Shown piece after piece: positions 62,013-64,000 of a DNA stretch of 64,000 bases. Within the stretch, counting starts at the first letter, position 1; every line of letters begins with the position of its first letter. The position numbers and the translations under genes were made by a program. This DNA comes from Malachius bipustulatus (Eukaryota > Arthropoda > Insecta > Coleoptera > Melyridae). The notes beneath the pieces are model-generated. The model did no database searches, was not told where the DNA came from, and saw only the letters and a list, made by a program, of their open reading frames with translations. The stretch is taken from positions 44,903,735 through 44,967,734 of the forward strand of contig OU342636.1 of NCBI GenBank assembly GCA_910589415.1, read 5' to 3'.

Positions 62013-63837
62013 TTATTAGATGTAAGTGTCGAAAATTTCAATGCAACATTTTCCATTAAGATTAGTATTTACATAAACAAGAAGTAGATTATGTTGTGTG
62101 GTAAGAGACAATACCGTACAATTGTAGTTGGGCATATGAAGAATTGCAGATGTAATAGGAGACGAGTAGCCAATATCGCAGACCACTTAGATGTATTAGA
62201 GATATTAGAGTTCAAAATGTGCTTAATGGACTAAGTTGAAGTTTGACTATCAATTTAATATTCTGAAATAAACGAGTTCTTTAACATTCGTTAGTTAGAC
62301 TCGGGGGAATACCACAGTGAGTGTACGGTAGGTGTCTGTTCGATAGAGCCGAGGCCCGAGGCCTGAGTAAACAGGAAACCGTGATTGTGGTTCCCTTTTA
62401 CAATAATAATCTTCAATAATATAAAATATGAATAATAATACTATACACACCTACCAGAATTATCATAAAATGCCTGTACGATATTAATGTTAGGGAACAT
62501 ATGTTAGTTGTGAAGATCACTTCAACTTGGAGATTACTTCAGATAAGGGCGCGCGTACGCGCGCCTTCATGACCTAGTAACTAGAAAGATTGCTTCGGAA
62601 ACGTTCTTAACATTTACTGGCGGTGGAATTCTTTTTAATAAATTTTTAACCCACTTAGCTATTATCGTACTTTATACTTGAGAGTCGAGAAGAAACGAGT
62701 GGAAAGTTACACCAATAAAAATAATTGTAATAATGAAGAGGAAGAGCAATAAATTATTTACATCCATTAGGAGCGTCTTAAATTCAAACACTTAACGCCC
62801 TAACGAAGTACTCGTTATTATTATCATTGTACCTACCCACTTTCTCTTTTATCCGTTTATTTTTCAGGTTTTCTCTTTCTCCGCGAGACCCCCGTAAAAA
62901 ATTATTTGATCTCTTCCGCCGGATGTTTCAAGTCCTACCCACCCACCTACAAAACAACGCTCTGAATTTTTTCAATCGTTATTAGCAGCACACGCCTCTC
63001 CATCATCACGCAGTATCCGCGTATCCTGTCAATTAAAGCCCGGACAGATCTGAAATTAAATTTGTGATACAAACAGGCAGATCTGGCATTAGGGCACCGA
63101 AACGGCAAATCCCCGGTATGCACTCTCCTGCCGCCGTCGCCGCCGGGACCTCTCCCGAATACATACATTTTAATTCTACTTGAGTGGCACGGCGAGGGGC
63201 GGATTTAATGAACCGGCAGACATGATAACATATTTTCGGTGAGCCGTCATTGTTTATCGTAGAAATGACAAGATGCGAGACGTTACGCCGACGGTATGGA
63301 GATATTCCGGGCGGTTTTACTCGTCCCAGGACCTCTTAAACTCCATTAGGGACCCGATTCTCGGTCCCCGAGCTCCGGTTTTATGCTTACGTCGGTGTTT
63401 CGGCTGCGCTAGTAAACCCGGTGGTGGTGGTGGTGGTGGTGGTGGTGGTGCAACGTCGAGGAAATTCTGAATAGAAATGGGGAGGTGAAAACGAACGTTA
63501 CGTTACATGGAACGTATTAAAATTTATAAGAAAGGCAAAAGGAAACGATTACCACACCGAATTTGACATTTTTGCAATGACAAACCCAGCCATTTCCAAT
63601 TAATTATCATAAAAAATTGAAAAGTCGTATTTGGTTTGAGCTCAACTGTTTTAAAACAAAATTAAAGGTTGTGAATTGATCTAATATTTTCCTCCCTGAT
63701 TGGGACATTAAAATTTAAATACTCAGCAGCCAGCTAGATCAAATAAATGGCTGACATCACACATGGGTAACTGGAGGATGGAGCCGTCCAGGTAGAGCTC
63801 CATGCAACACGAAGAAGATGGAAAAGGGAGGCAAACA
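62013..63837. other. Non-coding stretch with GC-rich islands
   Basis: About 63110-63440 is GC-rich and ends in a (GGT)n microsatellite at 63421-63450. No gene is recognised. Confidence 0.4.
63421..63450. repeat. (GGT)n microsatellite
   Basis: About ten uninterrupted ggt units. Confidence 0.95.
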
Positions 63838-64000
63838 GAACTTTCTAGAACATCTTCTTTCAAGAAATCTAATATTCTAGAACATTCTTACCAGGACATT
63901 CCAGAAATTTTTAGAACATTCTCTAAAATTCTAGCAACTACTAGAACATTCCGTAACTTTCTGTAATATGCTAGAATTTTCTATAATATTCCTGAATTTT
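63838..64000. repeat. HSE-like array, running off the window edge
   Basis: Variants of attctagaacattc and attccagaaat fill the last ~160 bp, matching the array at 56763-57480. It continues past the end of the window. Confidence 0.7.

Overview
The window looks like an AT-rich insect nuclear genome. The evidence is genes with spliceosomal introns (GT-AG, plus one GC-AG), a Mos1-like mariner, a Ty3/gypsy element, non-LTR retrotransposon tails, a tRNA-derived SINE, many short inverted-repeat transposons, and frequent GGTA/ATT microsatellites with ACAGGGTG-type foldback elements. The dispersed taggta/tacctac words and foldback style recall hemipterans, but the order cannot be settled from this sequence alone.

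Real genes are few. At the left end, a six-exon CDKL2-like protein kinase on the minus strand (462-3124, 635 codons plus stop in my model) lies head-to-head with a single-exon secreted CAP/antigen-5 protein on the plus strand (3303-4223); only 178 bp separate the two start codons. A five-exon aldo-keto reductase lies on the minus strand at 44162-45759. It has all four catalytic residues, but a two-base insertion in exon 4 breaks its last ~30 residues. A degenerate multi-finger C2H2 zinc-finger pseudogene lies at 17475-18456 (minus), and an intact-looking tRNA with an enlarged anticodon arm lies at 19570-19650.

The rest is mostly mobile DNA. From 5964 to 8062 three or four inverted-repeat elements are nested inside one another. 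A 1,292-bp mariner with intact ends and a single-base frameshift follows (8997-10288). Between 12.3 and 27 kb there are several foldback/TIR elements, including two repeat families with more than one copy here (406 bp; 571 bp with an 8-bp target duplication). At 27983-28313 is an almost perfect 163-bp inverted repeat with a 5-bp loop. A gypsy element with identical 220-bp LTRs and a deleted integrase core occupies 33354-37848. A solo LTR of another family is at 54008-54631. A SINE with an 11-bp target duplication has inserted into the centre of a foldback element at 59443-59716. A ~91-bp tandem array with alternating monomer types lies at 61085-62012.

Three tracts (26682-27040, 56763-57480, 63838-64000) are degenerate arrays of GAAnnTTC units, which match the heat-shock-element pentamer rule. 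The long gene-poor stretches (about 28.3-33.3, 37.9-43.7, 45.8-53.9 and 54.6-64 kb) contain AT-rich DNA with a few GC-rich islands that could be regulatory. I found no clear previously undescribed gene system. The best candidates for a second look are the 28-kb hairpin, the HSE-like arrays, the ~91-bp CTCF-core-like array, and the frameshifted aldo-keto reductase.
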